64,000 bases of DNA, from assembly GCF_000165425.1 (NCBI RefSeq), contig NW_001799648.1:62001-126000 (forward strand), in the 5' to 3' direction. Origin of the DNA: Paramecium tetraurelia. Lineage: Eukaryota > Ciliophora > Oligohymenophorea > Peniculida > Parameciidae. Shown piece after piece: positions 35,380-47,357 of this stretch. Position 1 is the first letter of the stretch. Every line of letters starts with the position of its first letter. Position numbers and translations under genes: made by a program. The notes beneath the pieces are model-generated. The model did no database searches. It saw only the letters and a list, made by a program, of their open reading frames with translations, and was not told where the DNA came from.

Positions 35380-35584
35380 TATTAATAAATTTTATCTAAA
35401 ATTAAATTCCTAATTTTATTTGGCAAAAATCTATTGTTTTAATAATCAAATTGAACCATCCAGAGGAAATTGAATCAGATTTTCATATTTTATGTAAATC
35501 AACATAAATTTTACAACTTATCAATAGTTTTCGTAAGATTCTTTTAAAAATTTTCATTATTAAACAAAATAATATACTTTATAA

Positions 35585-38500
35585 ATGAAAAGAAGAGGAT
35601 TATTTTTAATATGCATTTTACCACTCTGTAAAGATATAAACAATATTAAGTGTGCTCGGCATGCCCGAGTGGTAAATATCAATCACCTTCGGGGGGAGGC
35701 TGTAGTAATAATTGCATGGCATCTTGTACAACATGTTCTGATGGAACAACTTGTGATACATGCAGCGGTGCAAACCAATATTTATCTTTACCAAGCCAAA
35801 CATGCACAAGTTGTCCAACTGGTTGTTTGACCTGCGACTCTTTTAGCTGTCTATCTTGTACTACAGGATATTACCTTTCAACAATATGCATCTAATGCTC
35901 AACTCCATGTAGCACATGTTCATCCTCAACAAATTGCTCTGCTTGCAATTCTGGTTATTATTTATCCGGATCATCATGCCTTTCCTGTACTTCACCAAGT
36001 ACATATTGTGGAAGTCCATGCAGTTGTAGTAGTGGATACTATTTAGTTGGTTCATGTTGTTATCCATGTTAATCACCTTGTGCGTAGTGTTCAGGTTCTG
36101 CTACTTCTTGCACAGCTTGTGTTGATCCGACAAATTAATCAACTCCCTCTTGCAATTGCAACTTGCCAACAAAATATCTAGACTACCTTAACAATTATTA
36201 ATGCTCCAATTGTGTTTCTCCTTGTCTTAATTGTAGCTCATCTTCATCATGTAGTAGCTGCATAAATACCTACTACTTACAAGTAACATCTTGCTACCCT
36301 TGTACAAGTCCATGTGTTAATTGTAGTACTTCATCAACAAATTGCACATCCTGTATTGATTCAGCACATTAAAGTACTCCAAGCTGTTAATGCTCATCTG
36401 GATATTTAATGAATACTTCTACTCATATGTGTAATGCATGTACCTTTCCATGCTTAACATGTCAAAATTCAGTGAGTGAATGCCATAGTTGTGCTTCAAC
36501 ATATTAATATGATTCAACTGCCCATACTTGTACTTGCTTAACCAATTAATATGAAGACAGTGGATCACCTAAAACTTGTTAAAACTGTTAATCGCCATGT
36601 TTGACATGCTCAAGCAATGTTAATTGCAATTCATGTATAAGTGGAATAAATAGACATCTATCAGGAAGTAGTTGTATTTGTGATGATGGTTATTATGATA
36701 ATGCTGGAGTATGTACTTTATGTTCATTACCTTGTACAAAATGCACTTCACCAACAGTTTGTACAGAATGCTATTAAATATCCTATTAAGTGTTAAGTGA
36801 TTGTCATTGCATGAATACTTACTATATGGATGCTACATTTACCTGTTAATCATGTATTAGTCCGTGTCTTAACTGTTCAAGTAATAGTGTTTGCACATCT
36901 TGCATTGATAATTACTATTTAGACACTACTAACTGCGTTTAATGTACATTACCCTGTTTCAATTGTGTTGACATAGATACTAAATGTACATCATGTGCAC
37001 ACCCTCAATAAACAGTTTAAAGTAATTAATGTGTATGTGATGATGGATATTATATGGATGTTTCTTATTATTGTTAATTATGTACATATCCTTGTTCTAA
37101 ATGTACAAATACAAGTACATAATGTACAGATTGTGCTAGTACATTTATATCAAGTGGATCAAATAGTTGTATTTGTGCTGATGGAAAATATGAAGAAACA
37201 ACAAATTCGCCTAGTGATTGTTAAACTTGTACTTCACCATGTGTTAAATGTGAAATAACATCTATTCATTGTTTAACATGTATTGATACTAATTAAAGTG
37301 TTGATCCATCATCATATTAATGTATATGTAATATAGGTTGGGTTGCAAATGGAAACTATTGTGATTAATGTTTATCACCTTGTACATCATGTTCAGGAAC
37401 AACAACTTATTGTACAGCTTGCAAAGATGCTCATCATTAAATAGTAAGTGGATAATGCATATGTGAATCAGGATGGGTAAATGATGCAAATTATGATTGT
37501 TAACCATGTGTATCCCCTTGTAGTTCATGTTCAATTAATACAACTCATTGTGATTCATGTTTAGATATACATCATATTATTAATGCTAGTTATTAATGCA
37601 TTTGTTAAGATACATATTATTCAGATACTATATCACATTGTGAACCATGTGTATTACCTTGTGCAAATTGTGATATAAATGGATGTCTAACTTGTATAGA
37701 TACCAATTAATATATTGATTCTAATTTAGATTGTGTTTGTAATAATGGTTATTATATGGATACAGTTAATTGTTCACTATGTTAATTACCTTGTGTATAT
37801 TGTACAACACTTTTAGATTGCTTAACTTGTATTGATGCTAATTAAAGTATTGTAGGTGATAGATGTGTATGTAATGATGGTTATTATGCAAATGGAAATT
37901 ATTGTAATTAATGTTAACTACCATGTACTAAATGTGTAACTACATAAAATACTTGTACACAATGTGTAGATCCTAATCATTTACTCATTAATAATAATTG
38001 CGTTTGTAAACCTGGATATGGATAATCTGGATTGAATGGTAATTATTGTTCCATCTGTTAATATCCATGTTTAGAATGTTCAATTAATATCAATACTTGT
38101 ACTAAATGTGTTGATCAAAATTTATTTAAACTAGAAAATAATCAGTGTTAATGTCAAGAAGGATATTATAAAGATAATAATAATTAATGTCAAATATGTG
38201 CTCCTTAATGCAAAACTTGCGAAGAATTTTTAGATTATTGTTTGATTTGTAAAGATGATTCTTTTATTTTAATTAATAATTAATGTTCTTGCAACTCGGG
38301 TTATTTTTTAAATAATTAAAATAATTGTTAAGCATGCATAGAATACTGCTTATAATGCAATGATTAAATTAGTTGTGAAGTTTGCAAAGATGGTTACTTT
38401 TATGAATCCATGGTATGCAATAAATGCAGTAATAATTGTAAGACTTGCTTAAATTAAAATGATTTTTGTTAAAGTTGTAACAACAATTATGATCTAAATA

Positions 38501-41109
38501 ATAATTAATGTAAATGTGGAGTTGGCTTTTATGAACAGAATGACACGTGTATAAAGTGTAAGTATCCTTGCATCGATTGTTCAAATGAGACTACTTGTTT
38601 ATAGTGTGCTTAAATTTAGAAATTAAGTTTGAGTAATTAATAGAAATGTATATGCTAAGATGGATATTATTGGTCTATTTCTGAATGTTAACTTTGCCAT
38701 ACAAATTGCCTAACATGTCAAGAGACAAGCATAAAATGTTTGAGTTGTGATTTATCTTTAAATAAGATACTATAAAATGATTAATGCGTTTGTACTTCAA
38801 ATTATTATTTATCTGATGAAAATACATGTACTACTTGCGATTCAGAACAAGGTAAAGTCACTGAAAGTTGCAAGTACAAAAACTGTAATGATTTAGTATG
38901 GACATATGGTGAGGACTGCGATGATGGAAACCAAATAATAGGTGATGGATGTTCAAATTGTAAGATTGATAACAATTACATATGTGCAAATACAATTATG
39001 TAAATATCACTATGTTATTAATGTTCTCAATTTTGTATTTCCTGCCAATAAAATTCAATTACAAAATTGAGTGAATGTGTAAAATGTAAGTCTGGATATT
39101 ATTTGAATGAAAATTTATGTTAAATCTGTGATAAATAATGTAAGGAATGCGAGTCTAATCCATAAAATTGTACATCCTGCAGATTTCTATAATTATCATC
39201 CTAAAGATGCAAATTATGCGAATCTAAATAAGGCTATTATTCAGATTACTCTATTAACACATGCTATACTAAATGCGGTGACTCTATTGTTGCAGATTCT
39301 GAATAATGTGATGACGGAAATTAAATTAATGGTGATGGGTGTAGTAATAAATGTCTAATTGAAAAAAAATTTATCTGTTAAAATGATGTTTGTATCACTC
39401 CAAATTATCCAAATCCAAAATTATCAATTTTTGGAACTCCAAAAAGATATGAAAAAGAAAGATCTTTTAAATTAGAATACAATGTTCCCCTCAAAATTAT
39501 AAAATCTACCTTTGATTTATCTTCTGATTTGAAATTCTATATTGAAAATAGATCTGGAGATGTGTATTTATTAGATTATCCATATTCTTTTATCTAAAAT
39601 ATGACTGAAGTTGAAAATTCGTATTATTATTATGAGGCAATAATAACATTGCAATTAAATTAATCATCTTAATATTAGATATTTAATATATATTTTCTCA
39701 ATCTATCTTTAATTCAATCTAAAGAAGGATATGAATAGATAATTGATCATGTAAAAGCATCGATTGAAGAATATTTATTAGTGGATGAAACAACCTAAAG
39801 TTTAACGGAAACCTTAGGCAGTTTCAGTATTAATTTATTTTACATTTTACTCATTTTGTTAGCAGTTTCAATTTTATTGGGAGGTTTGGATATTTTTTAT
39901 AATCTTTTAGATACAATTCAACTTTTATCCTATCTTAAGTATATCAATTTAAAATTCCCTTATAATTTACAAACATATTTTGAGATTTTTGGATTTGCTT
40001 AACTTTCATTTATTCAAAATTATTTAAAAATTGAAGATTTTTTTTCAGATTTTATTTCTATTTAAGACCTCAAACCTCTGCCTAAGAAAATTCGAGATGA
40101 CAATTATTCTTCTATTTATTTAGTCAATATCTGTCAAATACTGTCAGTATATGTAATGCTTTTTGGTATTTATTCTGTGGCTTTTATTATTCCACTTACA
40201 ATAAGATAAGTGAGATTCAAATATTATGAAGATTATCCTGAAAAGGATGCCTTTATTTTAAAATTAAAGGTATATTTTCTTTCGATTAAAATATTTATTG
40301 GAGAAATGTGTAGCAAAGTTGTCAATGAATTATTTTACAGTGGAATTCTGAGAACATTTATGGCAACTGCATATGATTACTCATTTCTTATGGTATTGCA
40401 AATTTATTCAATTGATATAAGTTCAAACTCACTTTTACTTTCTTTTAGTTCATTAATATCTTTACTTGCATTTTTATTTTATATTGCTATCTGTTTGCTA
40501 ATAATTTATTTACTTGGAAAACATAAACTCTCCTTGACATGTAAACCAAACATAGAAAAATTTGGTTCAATAATTGAGGGAATCAAACTCAAAAACAATT
40601 ATCAAAAATGTTTTAATGTTATATTATTAATAAAAAAATTAATGTTTATGATAATTCTAGTATTTTGTTATGAAGACCCATTAAGCTAAACCGTAAATTT
40701 ATTCTTATTATCTCTAATAACAGCTTTGTATTTATTTCATCATAAACCGATTGAAGATTAAAATGAATATAACAAATAATTATCAACGGAAATTAGTTTG
40801 TGTCTGACTTATGTCTTTCTTATTATTTTAATAATAAATGAACAAATAAAGAGGCTGAATATTAAAGAGTAATCATATATTGGCTGGATTTGCATCGTAT
40901 TCATAACTTCAATCATCGTGATTTAATTAATTATAGATTTAATACAATAATGGAGGATGCTATTGAAAAAGTTTGCTACTCTACGACGCTTTATAAATAA
41001 AATATCAAATATGTTTAAAAAGAAGGCAGAAGAAGCCCATCCTAATCAAAATGTTTTTGAAGAAATTCAAAATCATGAATTTTACTAATCTATAATTTTA
41101 TATAAATGA
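35585..41109 (+). CDS. giant cysteine-rich multipass membrane protein
   Basis: 1,833 aa in two exons, with one 23-nt intron (35628-35650) inside the signal peptide (MKRRGLFLICILPLL-C). The ectodomain (~35660-39400) is a tandem array of ~40-50-residue furin/EGF-like units with the pattern CxxPCxxCxxxxxxCxxC...G.YY. Repeats diverge, and many in-frame TAA/TAG glutamines occur. Two DUF4215-type motifs, CDDGNQIIGDGCSNC (~38920) and CDDGNQINGDGCSNKC (~39305), follow. A non-Cys beta region precedes at least eight hydrophobic helices (39830-40960) and a short basic cytoplasmic tail. Such large Cys-rich multipass proteins are abundant in ciliates and presumed surface receptors; ligand and function unknown. 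Confidence 0.85.
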
Positions 41110-41638
41110 AACGAATTTAATTATTTAATTATGAATTCAAAATAATGATTTAAATTGAAAATATCTATCGTCTAATTTAATAAACATTAACTTGTAAAAT
41201 AATTTATTCATTAAAAAAATGAAAAAAAAACTTTTAAATTTTATAGAAGATAATTTATGGCAAATTAATCTATTAGTAAATGCGTTGAAATAATCATTTG
41301 ATATCTCAGAATTTGGATAATTTAGTAAAGGAATCAATATCAATTTTGTAATTACTATAGATTTTGAAGTTCTCTCCTTATAGTTAAATTATAATTAATG
41401 AATGATTTAATTTGTATTGAATTTAAAAAAAAACTTTAAGCATTTAATTAATAACTTAATTCTCTCTTCGATTAATAATAATTTATAGCAATCAAAAGTG
41501 ATTATAAAAATATTAAATTAAAATTAATAATAAAATCAATTTTATAATTCTGTTGATAAATCTCCTGGAAAATATTATTATTTGATTTAAGATAATAAAG
41601 TGTTTTCAAAAGTTTTAGTTTAAAAGGACAAAGTCTCA
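41110..41638. other. intergenic with one short open frame
   Basis: AT-rich. A 60-codon plus frame at 41219-41401 (MKKKLLNFIEDNLWQINLL..., TGA stop) is the only coding candidate; I cannot support it further. Confidence 0.35.
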
Positions 41639-42663
41639 TCAATTTTATCTTTAAATTTAGGATTCATAGAATGGAATTCTAAAATATAATTAAAAACTAC
41701 ATTATTCAATTCCATCTCCATTTAAGGAATTAAAATATGGATGTTATAAGGCTGAGGCAATATTAAATCTATAGTATTATTGATTTTCAAGAAGATTTTT
41801 CATCAGGTCGCTTCCAGAATCTGGAATTTCTGGTGATTGTTCTTTATCATCTTAATTATTTCTTTAGTAGCTAATATTAATTTATAAATTAATACAATTT
41901 ATACATTAAAGTTCCGACTTTAAAAATGTCCAGCTCAAATTCATGATTTGTTGTATTTTAGAGAACAGCATTACTAATCCGATTAGTTTTAACTAATTGT
42001 CTTCATCAAACATAATATGAGATCGAGAAATACTCTTATGAGCTATGCACAGATTTTCTAGTCTTTTAATTGTTAAGAGCAAGTTCTTATGTAATTATAA
42101 AATTTACATAAACTATGATTTTTACCTCTTCATCTGTAAAATCATCATCAAAATACCTATACAAATGTTCCATTATCAAATAAATGCATGATTCTGACTC
42201 GTATACTTCATATATCATTGAAATAAACCTATGACCCTACAGTTTAAGTAATAAATTTATTTCATCATGAATAGACTCTATTGATCGATTACATTTCTTA
42301 TAACATTTGCAGGCATAAATCCTAAAATTTCTATTGCTCCTCAATTAACAGATCTAGGTTATATTATTCATATCATACCTTGGTTACATTGTTTTTGTTT
42401 AAGTAAATAGTTTATTGAAAAGTATAAAATTTTAATATTCCCTTAAACGAAACAAGACACCCTAAGCTCATTTTTAATTTTATCATATCTTCTGTCGCCC
42501 CATCAATCTAAAGATTCTCAATTTTAAACCCAATTATTTTATCTCCATAAAAAATCCAAGTTATGATTAAATTTAGAGAGAGTTTAAAGGTAATTCTTTA
42601 CTCTGAATTAACTAGATCCAAAGAGGACGATGATAATTCTATAGTAAAATTTTCATCTCCCAT
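41639..42663 (-). pseudogene. decayed protein kinase (CDPK-like layout)
   Basis: The N-terminal ~95 residues (MGDENFTIELSSSSLDLVNS... KMSLGCLVSFKGILKFYT) resemble the PH-like leader found before kinase domains in Paramecium. Kinase remains follow: FRIYACKCYKKC (ATP-site Lys present), EINLLLKLQGHRFI, YLIMEHLYRYF, and HKSISRSHIMFDEDNQLKL, where HRDLKPEN is expected. LIGLSNAV stands where LIDFGLSNAV is expected, and there is a 1-nt frame break at that spot. The tail (FELDIFKVGTLMYK, LLENQQYYRFNIASALQHPYF) is kinase-like. Introns (plus) ~42371-42395, 42111-42132 and 41868-41892. After splicing the length is 1 nt short of a multiple of three. Both catalytic motifs are gone. Confidence 0.65.
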
Positions 42664-43347
42664 TTTGCAGGAAAAATACTTTATGTTTTACATATATTAA
42701 TAATGAATTAATGTTAAAAACAAAAATTAACATAATAACTAAAATATTAAATCTTTATTTGCTCTTTGGCTTTGTATAACAAATAAATAATATTCAAATC
42801 TTTTGTTACAAGTTAATTATTTTATGTCTTTGAGGAATAATCAAAAATCTGATAAGTTAAATTAGAAATTAATTTTAAACCTAAAAAAAAATATTAATGT
42901 ACTTAAATTTATTATATATTTATATCAATTGAATTATGGAAAAATAAATTTTTATTAAAAAATGGATTTTTTAAAATCCATTATATAAAATTATTCTAAA
43001 CAAATCCCTTAAACTTAAGAAGCGAATAAAAATGAATATAATAATTATTTATTATATCCTGACAAGAAAATAATTTTAGTTCAGATCAAAATTTTGCAAT
43101 TTCTAAAATGAGGGAATTTAAAATTAAGTTTAAAATAAAGTTAGTACATTTATACAAAAAGATAAATATAAAAGAAAAATAAAATTTAAGGATAGATAAT
43201 TAAATAAAAATAAAGAAATAGTACATCAATTTTTCAGAATGAATAAATGGATTGTTTAAATATTTATTTATTTAATAACAAGCATAAAATACGACTAAAA
43301 TTTAGTCATCCTAGGTCAAAAAGACTGTTTGTACTTTAGATTACACT
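42664..43347. other. intergenic, very AT-rich
   Basis: Long A/T runs, no open frame with coding character on either strand. Lies between the 5' end of the decayed kinase and the 3' end of the glucan phosphatase gene. Confidence 0.5.
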
Positions 43348-45169
43348 TCAATAAAGTAAATTATAATCAAATTTCTTTTCATAGATTTTGGTTTGACTTC
43401 CAATTTAAAATTAATTGTATACTTGAGCTTTTTCATATCCTTCACCATTATTATACATTGTCGTTTTTTATAATGATTTTCGCAACATATCTAAATAAAA
43501 TATAATTAAGCTTTATACCATGGTTAATGTAGAAATGTTCTCTTTTACTTTTTACAAATGAAATTGCTTCATTCAATGGTACTTATAATACTGTAGCCAA
43601 ATATAATACGACCAGAGAAGGAGCTCTTCCTATGCCTGATGTACAATGTACATAAACAAATTCATAATTGTTTATTAGCTTTTTTAACATTTAGACTGCT
43701 TTGAATGCTTTTTTTTCAAAATCAACTGGATCCATATCAAAAATTTCAAAATTCTTCATAACCATATCGTTTTTTTTATAGGTATTTTGTATCTCATCCC
43801 AATCAACCCCTCTATGATATATATCTAACCTTGTTTATAGATTTAAAACAGCTTTAATTCCATTCTATTTTAATACTAGTATATCCTATTCATTTTGAGG
43901 ATAAGGTCCAATAATAATATTTTCACTTATTTGGGAGATAGTAAATTAGACTACAAAATTCCAATCTAACTTATTAAGTCTTCCGAAAGACTCATAATAA
44001 AAGAAAGAAGGTTCTTTATCAGAAAAGGAATAACCCAGATTTGTTTCTTTATTGATTTTTAGTTGCCTATCAGAACAAAAGGATCCATTTTTAAATTTTT
44101 ATAATCTATAATTTTGGCAAGCGGCTAATAACTATGTTTTAATTTTGATAGGAGAATTGGCATATGCATTTTGAACTTATCTAAATGACCTTAAGTCACT
44201 CGATTTTAAGTATCTTCCATTTCCTCTCTCCCATATCATTGAGCCATTTTCATCATTTCTAATTACATAAAAGTATCTAAATGAAAAATTCATAGGATCT
44301 ACAATAAACGAAATAGACCATTATTAAACTGGTTCTCCATTCACTTAAATAAGAATAAAATCTACATATATCAATCTTTTATTAACACTTCATTAATACT
44401 GGATGACTCCATTATCCTAATTACTCTATAGAGCCGACAATCATCATCCTTTATCTTTAAGTTAAATTGTAATTTAATTTTAACTTGATTGTTCTATACC
44501 CCCAATATTCACCTTTAAAAATTGATTATTGAAAATACAATTAAAATATTCAGATTTGGTTTCATTTTAAATCATATGAGTAGTGATTACCCTATTTTCT
44601 CCTGGTTCCCAAATACTAGCTTATAGACTAGGATTTTCGTAATTGTTCACAATAAATTTATATTCAATCTTCTAATATTGAGATCGATCGATTTTGATAC
44701 ATATAGTCCATTCATCATTCTTATTATAGACTTAGATATGTTTTACCTCATTCCATTATAAACGTAATCCTTTTACTGGATTCCAATTTCCCAACTATTT
44801 ATTATCTCCAACTATGTATATTGCTTTACCAGATTCTGTATGGTAATGAATTTTAAAATACACCTTAAAATATAAAGAACCTAGAGTCATATTAGTAGAC
44901 ATTGATTGTTATTTCATTATTATTTATGGCAAATTTAAATATAATATTTCATTATCAATTACATCATTTAATTAGTTCCATGCATTTCCATTTCTTACAG
45001 CTTTGATATTTCAATAATGGACGATTTGATCAAAACTTTAGATTCTAGATGCAATTCTTGAGTTACCATATAATTTTAGATCATTTTTTGTCTTAATTTA
45101 ACTTTCAACTTATGTCTAATTTTTGCAATACACTTCTTGAGAAAAAAGAGAATACAATTACAATTTCAT
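43348..45169 (-). CDS. glucan phosphatase: two CBM20 domains plus dual-specificity phosphatase; in-frame TGA near 5' end
   Basis: Laforin/SEX4-type enzymes remove phosphate from starch or glycogen. CBM20 no. 1 has KAIYIVGDNKQLGNWNPVKG and IWEPGENRVI; CBM20 no. 2 has MIVGSIEQLGQWSHPVLM and MIWERGNGRYL. The phosphatase domain has IIIGPYPQNEQDI, AVLNLQ, general-acid loop FDMDPVDF and the active site HCTSGIGRAPSLVV, the plant glucan-phosphatase form of HCxxGxxR. Introns (plus) 43491-43518, 44344-44365 and 44484-44512. From the ATG at 44917 the protein is 496 aa. The same frame is open and coding-like back to an ATG at 45169 (YGNSRIASRIQSFDQIVHY / NIKAVRNGNAWNQLNDV) but broken by a TGA at 45011-45013, so translation may begin at 44917 or the long form is dead. 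Confidence 0.83.
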
Positions 45170-45238
45170 ATATTATAATTTATAGACTATATTAAACGCA
45201 CCTTTTTATTAATTTTAATGAAGTCAGTTTTTAATTAC

Positions 45239-45700
45239 TCAGCCGATTAATAACCCTAAAAAATTATTTGTCAATCCATATAAGTATGCATTTAGTAGAA
45301 TAATTTGATAAATATGTATCGATTGTATCCTTTATGGACATTCTTTTGTTTTTGAAGCTATTGGAGCAGGTTCTATAACATAATAAAAAATAAATTATAT
45401 TTAATTAATTGGATATTTTTTTTGTTTGCATTACATCTATCACAAATAATTTACTCAAAATACAATCAGATAATAAGTCCCTATATTTCCTGAATAACAT
45501 TTGAACGTTTTTCTTATTCATTATGTAATTTTGTAATTATTCTCTAAGTTCTATTGATATTCTCTTAAATGCAAAATTATTTGTATAATAATCTATAGCT
45601 GTAAGATCAAGAACATTTGATTTTAATTTAACATTACCAACTGATTATTCAATTTTAGTATGAAAACTTGATTAATAATAATATTATTCAATCAATTTAA
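45239..45700 (-). CDS. coding-like segment, structure unresolved
   Basis: One minus frame reads SVGNVKLKSNVLDLTAIDYY and KRISIELREQLQNYIMNKKN, protein-like, but with no good ATG. A second frame, from an ATG near 45455, reads VIEPAPIASKTKECPQRIQS then LLNAYLYGLTNNFLGLLIG and stops at TGA 45239-45241. They may be two exons of one small protein; no short GT-AG intron joins them cleanly, so it may be a remnant. Confidence 0.28.
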
Positions 45701-45757
45701 TTTGCAAAAAAACTTAGATGTTTCTGCTAGAAAATGTTATGATGAAACATTGTTTAG

Positions 45758-45973
45758 ATGGAACTAAAAAAAAGCACGGAATAGCGCCCAGAGTAATGGA
45801 TTCCTGAAAAGAAGTAACTCTTTGGCAAGTCCGCTTAATTAAATAAAATCAGATTATTTTAAATATTTTCATAATTAAGAGAAAGATTATTATGGGATTA
45901 TGATAATATTTATTATTAGAGTTATATTTAGGCAAATTATTTAAATCCAATAGTTTTAAGTAGTTTAATTTGA
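45758..45973 (+). CDS. possible small protein
   Basis: 71 codons, MELKKSTEQRPEQWIPEKKQ then LFGKSAQLNKIRLF and LWDYDNIYYQSYIQANYLNP, ending at TGA. The charged N-terminus looks real; an intron near the 3' end could extend it. No family recognised. Confidence 0.38.
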
Positions 45974-46149
45974 AATTGGTCTAAACCAAAGAAGTCCAAT
46001 ATTATTATGTACTTAATTTAATTGAAAGTTGTTTTTTAAACAATATATGATATTTTAATAATATTTTACATCAAAGTATTTATACCAAAATTATTGTGAT
46101 AAATTTTGTCAAATTTAATAAAGATATTATTAATTTGTTAAAATATCAA

Positions 46150-47312
46150 ATGGCACCATTACCAGAACCAAGTAGCCAAAATGTTCAATCTGTTGAAAAT
46201 AAAGATGTATGAAATAATAATTAAACTGAAGGTTTTCAGATTCATTTACAAGAACAAGGAGTATGATGTTTCAGAATATGTTCCCAAGCATCCAGCAGGT
46301 AAATCCTTTTTTGATAAGATGAAGGATGAGAAAGAAGATTTTACAGAATATTTTAGGTAAAATTATTGATTTATTGATAACTTAGATGTCTGCACTCCAA
46401 AAGAGCTTTGAAAATATTAAAATCTTAGAAGGTCGTGAGGTCAAACATAAAGGAATCAGAGGAAAGCAAATAATATTCTCACATTAAAAAATAAGTGAAA
46501 AATCTGTTTGAACCTGATTGGACAATAGAACTTCTCCTCTTTGTTGGATTGGCATTAGGATTATATTTAGGAGTTACTAGTGATTGGTGTATAGCGATTC
46601 CTTCAATTGTATTGACCCAAATAGTAGCTGGGTAAGATTTAAAATATATATTTTTAGTTGGTAAGGACATTCAACCAACCACAACAGAAATCCGTTGTTG
46701 TACAAGTTGTCTATTCCTTATGGAATTATTCATGGTTTTTCTGCTGATTGGTGGCAATTCAAGCATAATAACCATCATATCTTCACAAATAGAATCGGGA
46801 AGGATGATGATATTAATCACACATATTAACTGTGGTAATATGGATTCCTCTATTTAAAGTACATATATATAAATCATATTTTAGATGGAAATTCGATTCT
46901 TTTCTTGCATCATACAATAAGATTGACATCATCTACATTCTCATTCATTAAATAATAGTGTTCTAATAAAAAATATGGATATATTTAGTTGCTTAATACA
47001 TAGCAGGATTCTTCAGTGCTTGTATATTGATAGGAAATCATGAAAGAGAATACAAGTTCTTCAATAAAATTGACAAGCCTTTTATTGAACATTAAATTAT
47101 CACATCTAGAAATTATGATTGGACTGGTAATTTTCATTAATAATTAAATATTAGATTGGTTATCTAATTTGTTGATGGGAGGTATGTAATTTTAAACAGA
47201 ACACCATTTGTTTCCACAGATTCCCTTTTATCGATTGCCTTACGCAGCTAAAATTATTAATAGAGAATTAAATAAATTTGGATACAAAATCCATATTGGC
47301 AAAATATTATGA
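46150..47312 (+). CDS. front-end fatty-acid desaturase with cytochrome b5-like domain
   Basis: Membrane di-iron enzyme that adds a double bond between an existing one and the carboxyl end of an acyl chain. The N-terminal cytochrome b5 part is short: YDVSEYVPKHPAG, with Ala in the usual HPGG haem motif. All three histidine boxes are present: GHSTNHN (HxxxH), WQFKHNNHH (HxxHH) and QTEHH, with Gln in place of the first His as in delta-5/6 types. Two hydrophobic blocks lie near 46520-46640 and 46900-47040. Introns 46207-46231, 46357-46385, 46632-46657, 46859-46884 and 47127-47154 leave 342 aa, shorter than the usual 440-480, mostly through the reduced b5 domain. Which double bond it makes cannot be read from sequence. 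Confidence 0.83.
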
Positions 47313-47357
47313 ATAATTTATATAAACAATAAATATAGTAATATATTTAAATTCTAC

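Noticed and set aside
35650-39400. Tandem Cys-rich array as a DNA satellite or CRISPR-like repeat
   Set aside because: Repeat units vary in length and sequence and keep one protein frame; there are no identical direct repeats with regular spacers.
43491-43518. Two separate genes for the CBM20 and phosphatase parts
   Set aside because: Introns join all parts in one frame with an exact multiple of three, and the domain set matches known glucan phosphatases.
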